Positions 17,949 to 27,066 of a stretch of DNA of 64,000 nucleotides are shown here, in pieces. The number at the start of each line of letters is the position of its first letter. Within the stretch, counting starts at the first letter, position 1. Source of the stretch: Chryseobacterium ginsenosidimutans (lineage in GTDB: Bacteria > Bacteroidota > Bacteroidia > Flavobacteriales > Weeksellaceae); assembly GCF_024807225.1 (NCBI RefSeq), contig NZ_JANUCO010000001.1, positions 930,001-994,000 on the forward strand, written 5' to 3'. A program made the translations under genes and the position numbers. The notes under the pieces were generated by a model that did no database searches, was not told the origin of the DNA, and saw only the letters and a program-made list of their open reading frames with translations.

Positions 17949-19286
17949 ATGAAGACCTTAATCAAAAACGTAAAAATCGTCAACGAAGGACAGATTGTTG
18001 AAAGCGATATTTTAATTGAAAATGATTTAATTTCTAAAATAGATTCCAATATTTCTGAAGAAGCCGATAAGGTTATCGACGGTTCCGGAAAATATCTTTT
18101 GCCGGGAGTAATTGATGATCAGGTGCATTTTCGTGATCCGGGTTTGACGCACAAAGGTGATATTGAAACCGAATCAAGAGCTGCAATTGCGGGTGGGACA
18201 ACGAGTTTTATCGATCAACCGAACACCGTTCCGAATGCGGTAACGCAGGAATTATTGGCGGATAAATACGAAATAGGTTCTCAAAAAGCTTACGCCAACT
18301 ACGGTTTTATGATGGGCGGAACGAATGATAATTTAGAAGAATTATTGAAAACAAACCCAAGAAATGTTCCCGGAATTAAATTGTTTTTAGGCTCTTCCAC
18401 AGGAAATATGTTGGTTGACAATCCTGAAACGCTTGAAAATATTTTCAGCAATACCAAAATGCTGATTGCCGTTCATTGTGAGGATGAAGCGACGATTAAA
18501 GCCAATACTCAAAAATATATGGATGAATACGGTGAAGATATTCCTGTGAAATTCCACCATTTGATAAGAAGCGAGGAGGCTTGTTATAAATCTTCTTCAA
18601 AAGCGATTGAATTGGCGAAAAAAACAGGAGCGAGACTTCACGTTTTCCATTTGTCAACAGCAAAAGAAATGGAACTTTTCAGAAATGATATTCCTTTAAA
18701 AGATAAAAAAATTACTGCAGAAGTTTGTGTTCACCACTTGACTTTCACGAATGAAGATTACGACACAAAAGGTGGATTAATCAAATGGAATCCTGCCGTA
18801 AAAACGCAAAAAGACAAAGACGGACTTTGGGAAGCGTTGCTGGATGATAGAATTGATGTGATTGCAACAGATCATGCGCCTCACACATGGGAAGAAAAAC
18901 AGAATGTGTATACAAAATGTCCTTCCGGAGCGCCTTTGGTTCAGCATTCTTTGGTGGTCATGCTGGAAAATTATAAAAACGGAAAAATCTCTTTAGAAAA
19001 GATCGTTGAAAAAATGTCTCATAATCCGGCGATTCTTTTCAGAGTGGAAAAAAGAGGTTTTGTGAGAGTAGGTTATAAAGCAGATCTTGTTTTGGTTGAT
19101 CTTAATGAAAACTGGACGGTCGCTAAAGAAAATATCTTGTACAAATGTGGTTGGAGTCCGTTGGAAGGAATGAATTTCCATTCTAAAGTTACCCATACTT
19201 TTGTCAACGGAAATCTGGTTTATGATAACGGAAAAATTAATGAACAAAGATTCGGAGAGCGTTTGCTTTTTGAAGTTCAGGAATAA
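17949..19286 (+). CDS. pyrC: Dihydroorotase
   Basis: 445 residues, amidohydrolase superfamily; closes carbamoyl-aspartate to dihydroorotate in pyrimidine synthesis. Seen: GVIDDQVHFRDPGLTHKGD (about 55-73), the carbamylated-lysine region PGIKLFLGSSTG, the histidine motifs AVHCEDE and HVFHLST, and the catalytic Asp in IATDHAPHT. The first metal His of the usual HxH is Gln (DQVHFR), a variant I recall from other Bacteroidota dihydroorotases. It is transcribed alone, divergent from the flippase. Confidence 0.88.
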   Translation: MKTLIKNVKIVNEGQIVESDILIENDLISKIDSNISEEADKVIDGSGKYLLPGVIDDQVHFRDPGLTHKGDIETESRAAIAGGTTSFIDQPNTVPNAVTQELLADKYEIGSQKAYANYGFMMGGTNDNLEELLKTNPRNVPGIKLFLGSSTGNMLVDNPETLENIFSNTKMLIAVHCEDEATIKANTQKYMDEYGEDIPVKFHHLIRSEEACYKSSSKAIELAKKTGARLHVFHLSTAKEMELFRNDIPLKDKKITAEVCVHHLTFTNEDYDTKGGLIKWNPAVKTQKDKDGLWEALLDDRIDVIATDHAPHTWEEKQNVYTKCPSGAPLVQHSLVVMLENYKNGKISLEKIVEKMSHNPAILFRVEKRGFVRVGYKADLVLVDLNENWTVAKENILYKCGWSPLEGMNFHSKVTHTFVNGNLVYDNGKINEQRFGERLLFEVQE

Positions 19287-19395
19287 ATTGTAATAGAATT
19301 TTCATACAATTATATCAATAAGAGCGGCCTTTAGCTCCCTTGTTTATTTAAAAATATCAAAATTGGCTTTAGCCAAAACCTAAAATTTACAAATA

Positions 19396-19424
19396 AAAAA
19401 AGACTGCAATTTGCAGTCTTTTTT
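19396..19424. terminator. Bidirectional terminator between pyrC and GH92
   Basis: GACTGCA / TGCAGTC stem with A- and T-runs on either side. Confidence 0.9.
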
Positions 19425-19427
19425 CTA

Positions 19428-19498
19428 TCTCGCAGATTAAGCAAATTTAGCAGATGATTGCGTTAAAAAAATCTGCGTAATCAGTAAAATCTGCGAGA
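19428..19498. repeat. Inverted repeat related to the 4622 element
   Basis: TCTCGCAGA at 19428-19436 pairs with TCTGCGAGA at 19490-19498; inside, AGCAGATGATTGCG echoes the loop of the 4622-4730 repeat. Confidence 0.7.
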
Positions 19499-19606
19499 AA
19501 ATTATTTATAAATTCGTCACTCTACTTTTGCTCCATTTTAATGACAGCTCATGGATTTTATTTGTGAAAATTAGTGCAAAACATCAGTGCCATTTGTGTT
19601 TAAAAA

Positions 19607-21904
19607 CTATTTCCATGCCTTAGAACTCATATAAAAACTCAATTTCCCGCCATTCATAATATCAGAATGCTTCAAAGTAAAGTTTTTAATTTCTTTTCCA
19701 TTTAAAAGAATTTTTTGAACATACACATTTTTCGGATTTTGATTGATGGCTTCAATTTCAAACGTTTTTCCGTTTTCTAAATTTAAAACAGCGTTGTCAA
19801 TCGCAGGACTTCCAATCGCATAATCTTCAGAACCCGGAGCAACCGGATAAAAACCAAGCGAGCTCAAAATATACCAAGCGCTCATTTGTCCTGCATCATC
19901 ATTTCCGCCCAATCCATCGGGAGTTGCTTTGTATTGCATTTCTAAAATTCGTCTAATCTGTGCCTGAGTTTTCCAAGGTTGTCCAGCCCAATTGTAGAAA
20001 TAGGCAACATGATGCGCCGGTTCGTTTCCGTGAACATATCCGCCGATAATTCCTTCTCTGGTAATGTCTTCCGTGTCTGCAAAAAACTCGTCCGGTAAAT
20101 GCATCGTGAACAATTCATCCAATTTTGAAGCAAATTTTTTCTTTCCACCCATCATTGTAATTAATTCATCCGGATTTTGAGGAACAAAGAAACTGTAATT
20201 CCAGGAATTCCCTTCGATGAAACCTTGATCATGTGTACTTAATGCATTGAAATCTTTCTTAAAACTTCCATCCGCTAAACGAGGACGCATAAATCCGATG
20301 GTTTTATCGAAATTATTTTTCCAGTTTTCAGAACGTTTGATGAATTGATTATAAATTTCCGTTTCACCCAAATGTTTTGCCAATTGCGCAATCGCCCAAT
20401 CATCATAAGCGTATTCCAAGGTATTGGAAACTGAAGTTCCACTTTTTTCAGCAGGAATATATCCTTTATCTATATAATATCCGATGCCTTCATAATCTCT
20501 TTTATTTGCCGTTTCTACACAAGCTTTCAAGGCTTCTTTTGGATCTCCGTCATAATTTCCTTTGATAATCGCATCCGCAACGACACTTACGCTGTGATAA
20601 CCGCTCATACACCAATTGTCATTCGCATAATGCGACCAGATTGGCAACATTTTCATCGAAAACTGATTGTAATGTGCCATCATCGATTTCACCATATCAT
20701 TATTTCTTTTGGGTTGAATAATGTTGAAAAATGGATGAAGCGCCCGATACGTATCCCAAAGTGAGAAGGTTGTATAGTTCGTGAAACCTTCCGCTTTGTG
20801 AATGTTTTGATCTAAACCTTTATATTCTCCGTTAACATCCGTGTAAGTTGTAGGATTGATAAAAGTATGATACATCGCAGTATAAAAGTTCGTTTTCTCA
20901 GTTTCAGAGCCTTTTACGACGATTTTATTTAATTCTTTATTCCAAGTTTCCTGTGTTTGAGCTTTCACTTGATCAAAAGATAAATTTCCTGCTTCTTTTT
21001 CTAAGTTTTCTAAAGCATTAACTTGACTTACAGGAGAAATGGCTAACTTAACTTCAATCGCTTCATTTTCATTCGTATCAAAATCAAAATACATTTTCAG
21101 ATTTTTTCCTGCAATTTCAGGGAAGTTTTTGGTCTGGTCAAATTTTCTCCAGAATCCTCCATAAACTTGCTTTCCATCATAATTTTTCTGACCGTAAGAT
21201 TTAAAAGGTTTAGAAAATTTCAATGCAAAATAAACCGTTCTCGTTCTTGCCCAACCGTTGGTTTGTCTGTAACCTGTGATGGTATTTCCATTTTCTACGC
21301 GAACATAAGTCCAGATATTTTTGCCATCATAATTGTAAATTCCGGCCATTAAATCTAAAATAATATGAGCCTGATCAGATTTCGGGAAAGTATAACGGTG
21401 AACTCCGACTCTTGTTGTCGCCGTTAATTCCGCTAAAATATTACTATCATCCAATTTTACTTTGTAATATCCTGCTTCTGCTTTTTCGTTTTGATGGGAG
21501 AATCTGCTTCTGTAGCCAGTTTCAGGATTAGAAGCTGTTCCGGGATTTAATTGTAATTTTCCGACAGTCGGCATCATTAAAAAATCTCCCAAATCGGAAT
21601 GTCCTGTTCCGCTAAAATGCGTCGAACTGAAACCTACGATCGTTTTGTCTTCATATCGATAACCTGCACAATATTTATAAACGTCGCCATTGTATTTTCC
21701 GTTGAGTTCATAAGAAATACTGTCGGTTTCCGGACTTAATTGAACCGCTCCGAAAGGCGCAGTCGCTCCCGGATACGTATGTCCCATTTTTTCTGTCCCG
21801 ATTAACGGATTGACATATTGGTATAATTTTTCAAATTTTTGAGCTTTAAACTGTAAACTGAAAAATAAAAGAAATAGAAAAAGAGGAGTTGCTGACCTTT
21901 TCAT
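19607..21904 (-). CDS. GH92 family alpha-mannosidase, secreted
   Basis: 765 residues from the ATG at 21904 (a longer open frame begins 42 bases earlier, but MKRSATPLFLFLLFFSLQFKAQ is the signal peptide). GH92 enzymes are calcium-dependent exo-alpha-mannosidases. Fingerprints in order: NPLIGTEKMGHTYPGATAPFG, DTYRALHPFF, EGNSWNYSFFVPQNP, GNEPAHHVAYFYNWAGQPW and GNDDAGQMSAWYILSSLGFYP, the last holding the catalytic base Asp. Probably trims mannose from host or environmental glycans in the periplasm or at the surface. No SusCD pair or other glycosidase is adjacent, so this is not a classic polysaccharide utilisation locus. Confidence 0.93.
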   Translation of the reverse strand: MKRSATPLFLFLLFFSLQFKAQKFEKLYQYVNPLIGTEKMGHTYPGATAPFGAVQLSPETDSISYELNGKYNGDVYKYCAGYRYEDKTIVGFSSTHFSGTGHSDLGDFLMMPTVGKLQLNPGTASNPETGYRSRFSHQNEKAEAGYYKVKLDDSNILAELTATTRVGVHRYTFPKSDQAHIILDLMAGIYNYDGKNIWTYVRVENGNTITGYRQTNGWARTRTVYFALKFSKPFKSYGQKNYDGKQVYGGFWRKFDQTKNFPEIAGKNLKMYFDFDTNENEAIEVKLAISPVSQVNALENLEKEAGNLSFDQVKAQTQETWNKELNKIVVKGSETEKTNFYTAMYHTFINPTTYTDVNGEYKGLDQNIHKAEGFTNYTTFSLWDTYRALHPFFNIIQPKRNNDMVKSMMAHYNQFSMKMLPIWSHYANDNWCMSGYHSVSVVADAIIKGNYDGDPKEALKACVETANKRDYEGIGYYIDKGYIPAEKSGTSVSNTLEYAYDDWAIAQLAKHLGETEIYNQFIKRSENWKNNFDKTIGFMRPRLADGSFKKDFNALSTHDQGFIEGNSWNYSFFVPQNPDELITMMGGKKKFASKLDELFTMHLPDEFFADTEDITREGIIGGYVHGNEPAHHVAYFYNWAGQPWKTQAQIRRILEMQYKATPDGLGGNDDAGQMSAWYILSSLGFYPVAPGSEDYAIGSPAIDNAVLNLENGKTFEIEAINQNPKNVYVQKILLNGKEIKNFTLKHSDIMNGGKLSFYMSSKAWK

Positions 21905-21983
21905 GAATGAATATTTTTTTGGAAGGGTAAATTTAGATAAAATCAAATAATAATTATTTACCTTTTTAATTGTTTAAAATTTA

Positions 21984-22664
21984 TTATTTTTCAGAAAACC
22001 GGAAACCGATTCCGTGAAGATTTTCAATGATTATATCCTGTTCATCGGCAAAAACCTTTCGTAATCTCGAAATAAATACATCCAGACTTCGCCCCATAAA
22101 ATAATCATCGTCTCCCCAAATTGCCTTCAAAATATCCTGCCTTTTCAGCACAGTATTTTTATTACGGATAAAATAAAGCAGCAATTCAGATTCTCTTTGA
22201 GTAAGGGTAATTGTATTTTGAGTATCCTGTAAAGTGTAATTTTTAGGATCGAAATTGTATTTTCCGACGGTATATTTTTGGGGAAAAGATTCTGTTTTCT
22301 TTGATCGTTTCAGGAAAACTTCAATTTTCAAAATCAGCTCTTCAATACTGAAAGGTTTTACCAGATAATCATCGGCGCCGATTTTCAATCCTTTAATTCT
22401 ATCTTCTTTCAAAGCTTTTGCAGAAATGAAAATAATGGGAATTTCAGAGTTTTTATCGCGAATACATTGAGCCAGTTCAAAACCGTTGAGTTCCGGCATC
22501 ATGATATCTAAAAGGCAAATGTCGAAACTTTCTTTGTTGAAGGCTTCCAGTGCAGATTTTCCATCGGGATAACAGGAAATATCATAATAACTTTCCAGGC
22601 TGTCCTGAATCAGAAAAGCGATTGTTTTGTCATCTTCTGCATATAAAATTTTAGATTTCTCCAT
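21984..22664 (-). CDS. OmpR-family response regulator
   Basis: Receiver domain (about 1-118) with the acidic pair EDD and phospho-acceptor in LLDIMMPELNG, the switch Thr/Ser region IIFISAKAL and Lys in VKPFSIEEL; then a winged-helix DNA-binding domain (LTQRESELLLYF ... IWGDDDYFMGRSLDVFISRLRK). I use the ATG at 22664; a GTG 9 bases earlier is possible. It follows its histidine kinase by 17 bases and is the output of that system. Confidence 0.93.
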   Translation of the reverse strand: MEKSKILYAEDDKTIAFLIQDSLESYYDISCYPDGKSALEAFNKESFDICLLDIMMPELNGFELAQCIRDKNSEIPIIFISAKALKEDRIKGLKIGADDYLVKPFSIEELILKIEVFLKRSKKTESFPQKYTVGKYNFDPKNYTLQDTQNTITLTQRESELLLYFIRNKNTVLKRQDILKAIWGDDDYFMGRSLDVFISRLRKVFADEQDIIIENLHGIGFRFSEK

Positions 22665-22681
22665 GATTTGCACTATTATTT

Positions 22682-23929
22682 TTAAAACGGTAAAAACAGG
22701 GTTATGGTAATTCCTTTATCCGTATTGTTTTCAACTGAAATTTTCCAGTTATGTTGTTGCACGATTTTTTTAACATAGAATAAACCTAATCCAAAACCGT
22801 TCACTTCATCACTTTTTTTTGTATTTATCCTGTAAAATTTATCAAAAATATGAGGAATATTTTTAGCAGGAATACCCATTCCGTTGTCTTTAAATTTTAA
22901 ATATAAACCTTTTGAATCTTTAAATGAAGAAATATTGATTTGAGGGTTTGTTTCGCAATATTTAATGGAATTATCTAAAATGTTGTAAATGATATTGGTA
23001 AAGTGAAATTCATCCGCAATGATGGAGATCGTACTATCAACATTTATTTGAATCGAAATATTTTCATTCTTATGCTTAATGGTATCTGCAATTTCCTGAA
23101 TGAAAGGAAATAAAAGTATCTTTTGAGGCTTTAATGACAATCCGGAAGCATCGTTTTTAGCAATATTCAATATTTTTTCAATATGATTATTCAATTTATA
23201 ACTTTGATCGGTGATGATGGAAGTATAGGTCTGCAGTTTAGGATTTTCCTTTATCAGTTCCTGCTTGGTGAGTGCTTCAGAAGCCAGAAGAATAGAGGAA
23301 AGAGGAGTCTTAAACTCGTGCGTCATATTATTAATAAAATCCCGCTGCAGCTCCGAGAATTTTTTCTGCTGAATAATCGTATATATCGAATAAACGTATA
23401 CCAAAAGAATAATGATAAGCGCAAATGTCAACAGATACCAAAACCGTAATGAACTTATCAGATAAGTCGTTTTATCCGGAAAACGGATGGAAAAATAATA
23501 GACAAGATTTTTATGCTTGGGGAATTTAATAACTTTATTATTAGGACTTTCCTGATGGGTCGAAATATATTTTCCATAGATCATTTTATCGCTGTGGCAA
23601 TTGTATAATGCGTAAACATAATCGGTATTTATTTGGAAACGTGTAAATTCTGTTTTCAGATAATGTTCCAAGACTTCGGGATGAAATTCATTATTAATAT
23701 TAACCACATAATAATCGTTGGAAATATTCTGTACAGGGTTTTCCGTGAAAGAAGTTTCGCCTCCGGATAATTTTTCCACGACTTCCATTAAAGCGATATT
23801 TACCTTTTGGTCAAACTTTTTATTCTCAAGATTATATGCCTGTCGAGTCCATAGAAGCTGGGCTATCAAAATTCCGATAATAGCGACAAATCCCAGAGTG
23901 ATAATGATATTGAGTTTCTTTATTTCCAT
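22682..23929 (-). CDS. Membrane sensor histidine kinase
   Basis: 415 residues: membrane helix (about 7-27), extracytoplasmic sensor region (about 28-162), second helix (about 163-187), H box FINNMTHEFKTPLSSILLAS, N box NILDNSIKYC, and G boxes DNGMGIPA and GFGLGLFYVKKIV. Signals through the OmpR-type regulator downstream. The sensed signal is unknown; no known sensor domain is visible. The divergent neighbour is a DUF1573 gene, and the shared 160-bp promoter region suggests it may be a target. Confidence 0.92.
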   Translation of the reverse strand: MEIKKLNIIITLGFVAIIGILIAQLLWTRQAYNLENKKFDQKVNIALMEVVEKLSGGETSFTENPVQNISNDYYVVNINNEFHPEVLEHYLKTEFTRFQINTDYVYALYNCHSDKMIYGKYISTHQESPNNKVIKFPKHKNLVYYFSIRFPDKTTYLISSLRFWYLLTFALIIILLVYVYSIYTIIQQKKFSELQRDFINNMTHEFKTPLSSILLASEALTKQELIKENPKLQTYTSIITDQSYKLNNHIEKILNIAKNDASGLSLKPQKILLFPFIQEIADTIKHKNENISIQINVDSTISIIADEFHFTNIIYNILDNSIKYCETNPQINISSFKDSKGLYLKFKDNGMGIPAKNIPHIFDKFYRINTKKSDEVNGFGLGLFYVKKIVQQHNWKISVENNTDKGITITLFLPF

Positions 23930-23948
23930 TTACAGAAGCAATATTATC

Positions 23949-23981
23949 CAAAAATATCTATTAATTTTTTATCATTAACAA
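23949..23981 (-). promoter_or_regulatory. Promoter of the histidine kinase-regulator operon
   Basis: Minus strand: TTG (23981-23979), 22-bp spacer, TATTTTTG (23956-23949); ATG at 23929. Confidence 0.7.
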
Positions 23982-24032
23982 CTTATTAACAAATGTTTGA
24001 TAACGATTAACATGTTGAAAGAATAATCATCC

Positions 24033-24040
24033 TACATTTG
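24033..24040 (+). promoter_or_regulatory. -7 box of the DUF1573 gene
   Basis: TACATTTG. A TTG at 24015-24017 is only 15 bases upstream, shorter than the usual spacer. The transcript leader would be about 45 bases. Confidence 0.55.
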
Positions 24041-24090
24041 CTATATCAAAAATGAAAAACGTTTTTTTAAACCATTAATAAATTTATATC

Positions 24091-24504
24091 ATGAAAAAAT
24101 TAAAAATTACAGCTCTTTTAGCAGTTTTAGCATTCTCTCCAATCTATGCAGGTGTAGTTTCTGTAGAAAATAACCCTATCGTAAAAGCAATTGCAGATGC
24201 TATCACATGGAAATCAGAATCTATCGATGTTGGAAATATTCCTCAAGGAAAACCAAAAGCGATCAGATTTGAATTTACAAACACAACAAAAAAACCAATC
24301 GTTATCGAAAACGTAGCGCCATCTTGCGGTTGTACTACAGCAGACTATACAAAAACGCCTATCCTTCCGGGGAAAAAAGGGTTTGTAGAAGCAAGCTATA
24401 ATGCAGCAGCAGCAGGTGCGTTTATGAAAACAGTTAACGTTACAACTAGCGACAGCAAAACTCCTAAGACTCTTTCTTTCAAAGGAACTGTTGTAGCTTC
24501 ATAA
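24091..24504 (+). CDS. DUF1573 domain secreted protein
   Basis: 137 residues: signal peptide MKKLKITALLAVLAFSPIYAG, then one immunoglobulin-like DUF1573 domain with FEFTNTTKKPIVIENV, the family's hallmark SCGCT (about 76-80) and ending in the strand TLSFKGTVV. Exported; many Bacteroidota carry several. The codon use is regular and the gene has its own promoter and a strong terminator, suggesting high expression. Role unknown; the cysteines may form a disulfide or bind metal. Confidence 0.88.
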   Translation: MKKLKITALLAVLAFSPIYAGVVSVENNPIVKAIADAITWKSESIDVGNIPQGKPKAIRFEFTNTTKKPIVIENVAPSCGCTTADYTKTPILPGKKGFVEASYNAAAAGAFMKTVNVTTSDSKTPKTLSFKGTVVAS

Positions 24505-24526
24505 TTAATATTTTAAAACAAATTTT

Positions 24527-24561
24527 ACAGCCTGATAATTTATTGTCAGGCTGTTTTTTTC
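24527..24561 (+). terminator. Terminator of the DUF1573 gene
   Basis: ACAGCCTGA / TCAGGCTGT stem (24527-24535, 24546-24554) followed by seven T. Confidence 0.92.
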
Positions 24562-24631
24562 TTTTAGCACAAAAGATTTTAGGATTTTCAAAACAGGCAA
24601 AATTGATAATAAATTTGTTTTATTTGAAGCT

Positions 24632-24742
24632 TAATCCCGCTTTCCGCACTCGCTATTTTGTTGTATTTTGGGTTGCGGCGGCAAAGCCGCCGCAACCCAA
24701 AATACAACAAAATGAGCTCAAACAAAGCTACAATCGGGGCTA
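24632..24742. repeat. Intergenic palindromic element with perfect 28-bp arms
   Basis: Arms at 24655-24682 and 24686-24713 are perfect reverse complements with loop AAA; the tip GCGGCGGC/GCCGCCGC is far richer in GC than the surroundings. Outer ends TAATCCCGCT and ATCGGGGCTA are also roughly inverted. Similar AATCCCGC...CGGGGCT elements are known between genes of Flavobacteriaceae. Confidence 0.8.
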
Positions 24743-24965
24743 AAACTGCGGTCAGTCATTTAAACAATAGGAAAATGCTCACAACATTTGTCATCCTTTT
24801 ACGAATTAGGACACAAGTTTTCCATATTATTTTTTGAAATCTTATTTCTCAAGCCTCTCTCAATTCTTATGGTAAAAATAAAACAACTATTTACAGCATT
24901 ATTTCTTGATTTATTTTCAGGCATCGCGTCTCAATATTTGTTATTTTTAAGAAAAATTAAAATAT

Positions 24966-25847
24966 ATGAATCTATATACACAACCGATGTTGCGTGAAGA
25001 TGCACTAAAAGATAAAGTAGCCATCGTTACAGGCGGCGGAAGCGGACTTGGAAAAGCTATGACCAAATATTTTCTTCAATTGGGCGCAAAAGTGGTGATC
25101 ACTTCCAGAAATCTGGAGAAATTACAAGGTACTGCAAAAGAATTAGAAGAAGAAACGGGTGGAAAAGTTCTTTGTGTTGCGTGCGACGTAAGAAATTGGG
25201 ATGAGGTTGAAGCAGTGAAAGAAGCGACTTTAAAAGAATTCGGCAAAATTGATATACTTTTAAATAACGCAGCAGGAAACTTTATCTCTCCGACAGAAAG
25301 ATTGACGCATTCCGCATTCGATTCTATTTTAGATATTGTATTGAAAGGAACAAAAAACTGTACACTTTCCATCGGAAAACACTGGATCGATTCAAAAACT
25401 CCGGGAACAGTTTTAAATATTGTAACCACTTACGCGTGGACAGGTTCTGCATACGTCGTTCCATCCGCTTGTGCAAAAGCAGGAGTGTTGGCGATGACAA
25501 GATCTCTCGCTGTGGAATGGGGAAAATATAATATTCGTTTTAATGCAATCGCACCGGGACCGTTTCCAACGAAAGGAGCATGGGACAGATTGCTTCCGGG
25601 AGATATGAAAGATCAGTTTGATTTAGCGAAGAAAAATCCTTTGAAAAGAGTTGGAGAACATCAGGAACTGGCAAATCTTGCCGCTTATCTGGTTTCAGAT
25701 TTTTCATCTTTTGTAAATGGTGAAGTAGTAACCATCGATGGCGGTGAATGGCTTCAAGGGGCAGGAGAATTTAATATGCTTGAAGATATTCCGCAGGAAA
25801 TGTGGGATGCATTGGAAGCCATGATTAAAGCTAAAAAATCTAATTAA
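24966..25847 (+). CDS. SDR oxidoreductase, 2,4-dienoyl-CoA reductase-like
   Basis: 293 residues. NADP-binding TGGGSGLGKAM (about 20-30) and LLNNAAGNF are SDR hallmarks. The active-site region lacks the usual YxxxK tyrosine and instead reads VPSACAKAGVLAMTRSLA, followed by RFNAIAPGPFPTKGAWDRL; this matches 2,4-dienoyl-CoA reductases of the mitochondrial/peroxisomal type, which use a different Tyr and keep the Lys. Likely works in beta-oxidation of unsaturated fatty acids, in the cytoplasm. It stands alone. Confidence 0.85.
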   Translation: MNLYTQPMLREDALKDKVAIVTGGGSGLGKAMTKYFLQLGAKVVITSRNLEKLQGTAKELEEETGGKVLCVACDVRNWDEVEAVKEATLKEFGKIDILLNNAAGNFISPTERLTHSAFDSILDIVLKGTKNCTLSIGKHWIDSKTPGTVLNIVTTYAWTGSAYVVPSACAKAGVLAMTRSLAVEWGKYNIRFNAIAPGPFPTKGAWDRLLPGDMKDQFDLAKKNPLKRVGEHQELANLAAYLVSDFSSFVNGEVVTIDGGEWLQGAGEFNMLEDIPQEMWDALEAMIKAKKSN

Positions 25848-26030
25848 TTTTAAATTTTAACTAATAAGAATAATTTTAAGGAGTTAAGATTCATTAAGTA
25901 GAAAATCAAATATTTTCAGGAAACTTATGTGATCTTTTTTGCATCAATAAGATCAACTTAAAATAACTAATGTGTTAAAATCTTTGGTGACTTTTGTGGT
26001 TTAAAAATAATAAAACCCTTTAGATAAAGC

Positions 26031-26067
26031 AAAAAGTAGATTCTCAATCGGGAATCTACTTTTTTTA
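26031..26067 (+). terminator. Terminator isolating the next operon
   Basis: 13-bp stem AAAAAGTAGATTC / GAATCTACTTTTT with an 8-base loop and T-run. Confidence 0.9.
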
Positions 26068-26130
26068 TTTGGGTGATTTTACGGGTTTAAGTTTAGGTGA
26101 TTTACTGAGATACTTCACTGCGGTGCGACA

Positions 26131-26138
26131 TAAATTTG
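26131..26138 (+). promoter_or_regulatory. -7 box of the DUF2589-subtilase operon
   Basis: TAAATTTG matches TAnnTTTG, 43 bases before the ATG at 26182 and after the upstream terminator. No clear TTG at -33, so the promoter may need an activator. Confidence 0.55.
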
Positions 26139-26181
26139 CAGTACAAAATTTTAATAACCAAAACAAACCAAAACAAACAAC

Positions 26182-27051
26182 ATGGAAACATTAAAGTCGG
26201 TGTTAGAAGCAAACTACACCAAGAAAACAAAAAATGAATTAATTGACCTTTTAACAGGATTAGAAAAATCATTAACACCTGCAGTTTACGAAAAAGTTTC
26301 AGGAATCGAAACAGGTGAATTGGCTGGTCTCTCAAACAAAGAATTACTAAGCATCATCGATGATTTCAAAAAGAATTACGATGAAAAATGGGAAAAATCT
26401 TTCGCAGCAGTTTCTTCAGAAGTATTGAAAATGATTGCTGGAAAAATGGCTGCAGATGATCAGGTTTTCAAAACTTCGGGTGCAGAAAGTGCAGACTTCG
26501 CAGCAGAATTGGGAAGTATCGATTTCGCAAAAATCATCGGAGGTCCGCTTAATGCTTGTGTTACGGCTCAGTCAAACGCTTCGATCAGTACAGTAAACTT
26601 CATCAAAGAAGTGGGTTTCGAGAAAGACGGAGACGATGACAAACTTCGTATGGCGGAATTTAAGTACAAAAAAAATGTACCCAACCCGAATTACAAAAAC
26701 GAAACCGACACTCCGAACGAAGAGCCAACAATGGAGCAGGAAGTTGAAATTACCGTTCCTTTCATCGCTTTATTGAACGTTCCAAGCTTTAGAATTGAAA
26801 CTTGTGAGGTTGATTTTAACGTAAAATTAAATTCAACATATACAAAAGACGTAAGCGACGAATTCGGCATCAAAGCTGGAGTTTCAGGAGGTTTCGGACC
26901 CGTAAAATTCAATGTAGACGTTTCTTACAAAAGAACTTCAAGCACAGGAATTAAAGTGGAAAAAGAATATTCTCTTGGCGTAAAAGTGAAGGCTACCAAC
27001 GACGAAATGCCTGCAGGATTGGAGAAAGTTCTTGGATTGCTTGCTCAATAA
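26182..27051 (+). CDS. DUF2589 domain protein with N-terminal helical extension
   Basis: 289 residues, no signal peptide. About 1-95 is helical and charged. The DUF2589 part follows: GGPLNACVTAQSNASISTV (about 120-138) and EVEITVPFIALLNVPSFRIE (about 190-209), then a long beta-rich end (EVDFNVKLNSTYTKDVSDEF, GVSGGFGPVKFNVDVSYKR). Family knowledge: DUF2589 has no assigned function and is usually shorter; the helical extension here is extra. First gene of a five-gene operon with two unknown proteins, a cytoplasmic subtilase and a small I9-like protein. Could be a substrate, scaffold or effector of the protease; this is inference. Confidence 0.82.
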   Translation: METLKSVLEANYTKKTKNELIDLLTGLEKSLTPAVYEKVSGIETGELAGLSNKELLSIIDDFKKNYDEKWEKSFAAVSSEVLKMIAGKMAADDQVFKTSGAESADFAAELGSIDFAKIIGGPLNACVTAQSNASISTVNFIKEVGFEKDGDDDKLRMAEFKYKKNVPNPNYKNETDTPNEEPTMEQEVEITVPFIALLNVPSFRIETCEVDFNVKLNSTYTKDVSDEFGIKAGVSGGFGPVKFNVDVSYKRTSSTGIKVEKEYSLGVKVKATNDEMPAGLEKVLGLLAQ

Positions 27052-27066
27052 AAACTTCTACGAGAA

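Larger units (their letters stand above)
19287..19606. other. Gene-free stretch: terminator plus palindromic repeat
   Basis: Contains a short GGCTTTAGCCAAAACC-type repeat (about 19323-19382), the bidirectional terminator at 19396 and the inverted repeat at 19428. No coding potential is seen. Confidence 0.7.
24505..24965. other. Gene-free stretch: terminator and a large GC-rich palindromic element
   Basis: Holds the terminator at 24527 and the repeat at 24632-24742. A 66-codon open frame across the repeat and another at 24788 have no family features; the final 200 bases up to the SDR start show nothing definite. Confidence 0.65.
25848..26181. other. Gene-free stretch before the DUF2589-subtilase cassette
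   Basis: Contains the terminator at 26031 and a -7 box at 26131. A CTTTGGTGACTTTTGTGG-like repeat fragment lies near 25982-26000. Nothing else is seen. Confidence 0.65.

Noticed and set aside
19428..19498. Structured regulatory RNA downstream of pyrC
   Set aside because: The palindrome is shared with the intergenic repeat at 4622 and lies after a terminator, so it is better explained as a repeat.
22665..22673. GTG start for the OmpR-type regulator
   Set aside because: It adds three residues before the conserved start; the ATG at 22664 fits the receiver domain better.
24543..24743. 66-codon open frame across the GC-rich palindrome
   Set aside because: It starts in a terminator and runs through a repeat; no family feature.
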